From assembly GCA_023440865.1 (NCBI GenBank), contig JAEXRM010000204.1, forward strand, positions 1-15,676: a stretch of DNA of 15,676 nt, given 5' to 3'. Of this stretch, positions 14,705 to 15,676 are shown in pieces (positions within the stretch are counted from its first letter, which is position 1; each line of letters begins with the position of its first letter). The DNA comes from Bacillota bacterium. Lineage in GTDB: Bacteria > Bacillota > Clostridia > DSM-8532. A program made the position numbers and the translations under genes. The notes under the pieces were generated by a model. The model did no database searches, was not told the origin of the DNA, and was given only the letters and a program-made list of their open reading frames with translations.

Positions 14705-15256
14705 TCACTGCGGCAGGATGTTCTTGACGATGACCTTGTAGACAATGCCGCGCGCTTCGCCGGCCGTCGCGTCGACGATGCGATTGAATTCCTCGCGGAG
14801 ATAATCCTGCGCCTTCGGGATGGCGTCGGGCGCCTTGCACTCCTCGTACGTGAGGTTCTTGAAATACAGGATCAGCGCCTGCTGGATTTCCGCCGCGGCG
14901 TCCGTCTCCACGAGCACCTTGTAGGCTTCCTCGTTCGCACGTTTCTCACCCACGTCGTACTTGAGCAGCAGGTTGACCTGCGCATAGCTGTCCTTGTGCG
15001 CTTCCGACGGTTTGAGATCGATGATGGCGGATGCGTCGGCGTTCTCCTTCGTGGCAAAGGGATTCCAGGTCGCAAGCTGGTCTGCGGGCACGCCGGCCGC
15101 TGCCCCTGTCGCCGAGGACGATGCCGTGGCCGCAGCCGTGGCAGGCGTCACGGCCTGGTTGAATGTGACAAACAGGAATATGGAGAGGACCGCCACGGTG
15201 AGCGTCAATACGGCGATGATGCCGAGCAGGATGATGTAGATGCCCTTCCCTTGCAC
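14705..15256 (-). CDS. fliL: Flagellar basal-body-associated protein FliL
   Basis: FliL is a single-pass membrane protein that surrounds the stator and supports torque. I choose GTG 15256 because AGAGGTGG lies 4-5 bases upstream; it gives 183 residues. The in-frame ATG 15313 would add 19 residues overlapping the end of flbD and has no good ribosome site. One membrane segment covers about 5-31 (IYIILLGIIAVLTLTVAVLS). An Ala/Thr/Ser-rich linker at 36-56 leads to the periplasmic domain (about 76-183), which ends with the conserved-type VYKVIVKNILPQ. It stands between flbD and fliM. No motA or motB lies between flbD and fliL, as is also true in Bacillus. Confidence 0.93.
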   Translation of the reverse strand: MQGKGIYIILLGIIAVLTLTVAVLSIFLFVTFNQAVTPATAAATASSSATGAAAGVPADQLATWNPFATKENADASAIIDLKPSEAHKDSYAQVNLLLKYDVGEKRANEEAYKVLVETDAAAEIQQALILYFKNLTYEECKAPDAIPKAQDYLREEFNRIVDATAGEARGIVYKVIVKNILPQ

Positions 15257-15290
15257 GTTTCCACCTCTTTTTCTCGTAACCCGCACGGAA

Positions 15291-15308
15291 GGCTCCCGAA
15301 GGAAAGCC
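15291..15308 (-). other. UUCG-type hairpin just after the flbD stop
   Basis: On the minus strand GGC-TT-TCC-TTCG-GGA-GCC forms a stem closed by a C(UUCG)G tetraloop, with a 2-base bulge, starting 1 base after the flbD stop. C(UUCG)G loops are exceptionally stable. No T-run follows, so it is more likely a stability or processing element than a terminator. Confidence 0.4.
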
Positions 15309-15309
15309 C

Positions 15310-15555
15310 TCACTTGATGCGGGATTCATCAAACATATCGGCATTTTCCGGCACGGGAAAAGGTGTTTTTGCGAAAAAGCCGGCTGCGTGCTTGTATTCT
15401 ACCACCCTGCGGAGAATCTCATCAACCGACTCGGTCACCACGAAACGTTTCCCGTTGACGAGCACGATGACCGTGTCGGGCGTGGCCTCGACGGTTTCGA
15501 TCCACTCGGCGTTGATGACGAAGCCGGACTTGTTCAGACGTGTGACCTTGATCAT
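15310..15555 (-). CDS. flbD: FlbD family protein (SwrD-like, motility)
   Basis: This small cytoplasmic protein is conserved just upstream of fliL in Bacillota. Its Bacillus relative SwrD (YlzI) increases flagellar power. It is unrelated to the Caulobacter regulator that is also called FlbD. From ATG 15555 it has 81 residues: MIKVTRLNKSGFVINAEWIE, then ETVEATPDTVIVLVNGKRF-type sequence, which is the family pattern, and a short tail. I choose 15555 because AAGGA lies 8 bases upstream; the earlier ATG at 15573 overlaps that ribosome site. It is the first complete gene of the window in transcription order. Confidence 0.9.
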   Translation of the reverse strand: MIKVTRLNKSGFVINAEWIETVEATPDTVIVLVNGKRFVVTESVDEILRRVVEYKHAAGFFAKTPFPVPENADMFDESRIK

Positions 15556-15573
15556 GATGCGCTTCCTTTCCAT

Positions 15574-15676
15574 GGGACACGGGCGGGGACGGCCCTGCCG
15601 CCTCTCCTGGACATGCCGGACGGTCTCCCCGACCGGCGTGCCGCCCCCTGTGCAGGAAGGGCCGCCGGATCCGTTC
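15574..15676. other. Edge segment upstream of flbD, no gene recognised
   Basis: This GC-rich stretch should correspond to the end of the preceding gene (a hook gene such as flgE in related operons) or to the gap after it. None of its minus-strand frames resembles a flagellar protein end. One frame does end in a TGA that overlaps the flbD ATG as ATGA. A short hairpin CGGTC/GACCG (15621-15635) is present. Too little is visible to decide. Confidence 0.3.

Noticed and set aside
15396..15425. Possible promoter TTGATG-18-TAGAAT inside flbD, facing fliL
   Set aside because: Only 4 of 6 matches in the -35 and an 18-base spacer, within coding sequence and without an AT-rich surround; too likely by chance to annotate.
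1..15676. Search for a CRISPR array, insertion sequence, tRNA or rRNA, phage or defence genes
   Set aside because: No regularly spaced repeats, transposase motifs, terminal inverted repeats or RNA gene signatures were seen. The window is filled almost entirely by standard flagellar and chemotaxis genes.

Overview
The window is one continuous flagellar and chemotaxis gene cluster. Every recognisable gene lies on the minus strand, so transcription runs from base 15676 towards base 1. In transcription order it reads: flbD/swrD, fliL, fliM, fliY, cheY, fliO, fliP, fliQ, fliR, flhB, flhA, flhF, flhG, a PilZ (YcgR/MotI-like) gene, cheB, and the first 428 codons of cheA, which runs off the window. 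This is the classical Bacillota 'fla/che' order. Three things point to a Bacillota member of the clostridial or bacillar type: the FliN role is filled by a FliY with two CheC-type phosphatase motifs, CheA begins very much like Bacillus CheA, and FlhG carries the DQAxxLR N-terminal motif. The DNA is GC-rich with strong G/C third-position bias, so it is a high-GC member. The species cannot be named from the sequence.

Region by region: bases 15555-12330 hold a small FlbD protein, the stator-associated FliL and the C-ring switch proteins FliM and FliY. Bases 12114-5747 hold the response regulator CheY and the type III export gate (FliO, FliP, FliQ, FliR, FlhB, FlhA). Bases 5685-3064 hold the SRP-type GTPase FlhF and its ATPase partner FlhG, which place flagella and control their number. 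Bases 3033-1 hold a predicted c-di-GMP flagellar brake followed by the methylesterase CheB and the kinase CheA. Together they make the export apparatus and rotor switch, position the motor, and control its direction (CheA to CheY to FliM/FliY, with CheB for adaptation) and perhaps its speed (PilZ protein).

The gene content is well known and I see no mobile element, CRISPR array, RNA gene or unknown multi-gene system. The less expected part is the non-coding architecture. The cluster appears subdivided by (i) a canonical intrinsic terminator between fliQ and fliR, (ii) a strong hairpin followed by an AT-rich sigma-A-like promoter in front of cheY, (iii) a hairpin and sigma-A-like promoter in the 266-base gap before flhA, and (iv) an AT-rich rare-codon patch with promoter-like spacing inside flhG, ahead of pilZ-cheB-cheA. 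Other gaps also hold GC-rich hairpins without U-tracts. No gene-free stretch exceeds 300 bases; the longest are 266 bases (7775-8040) and 215 bases (12115-12329).
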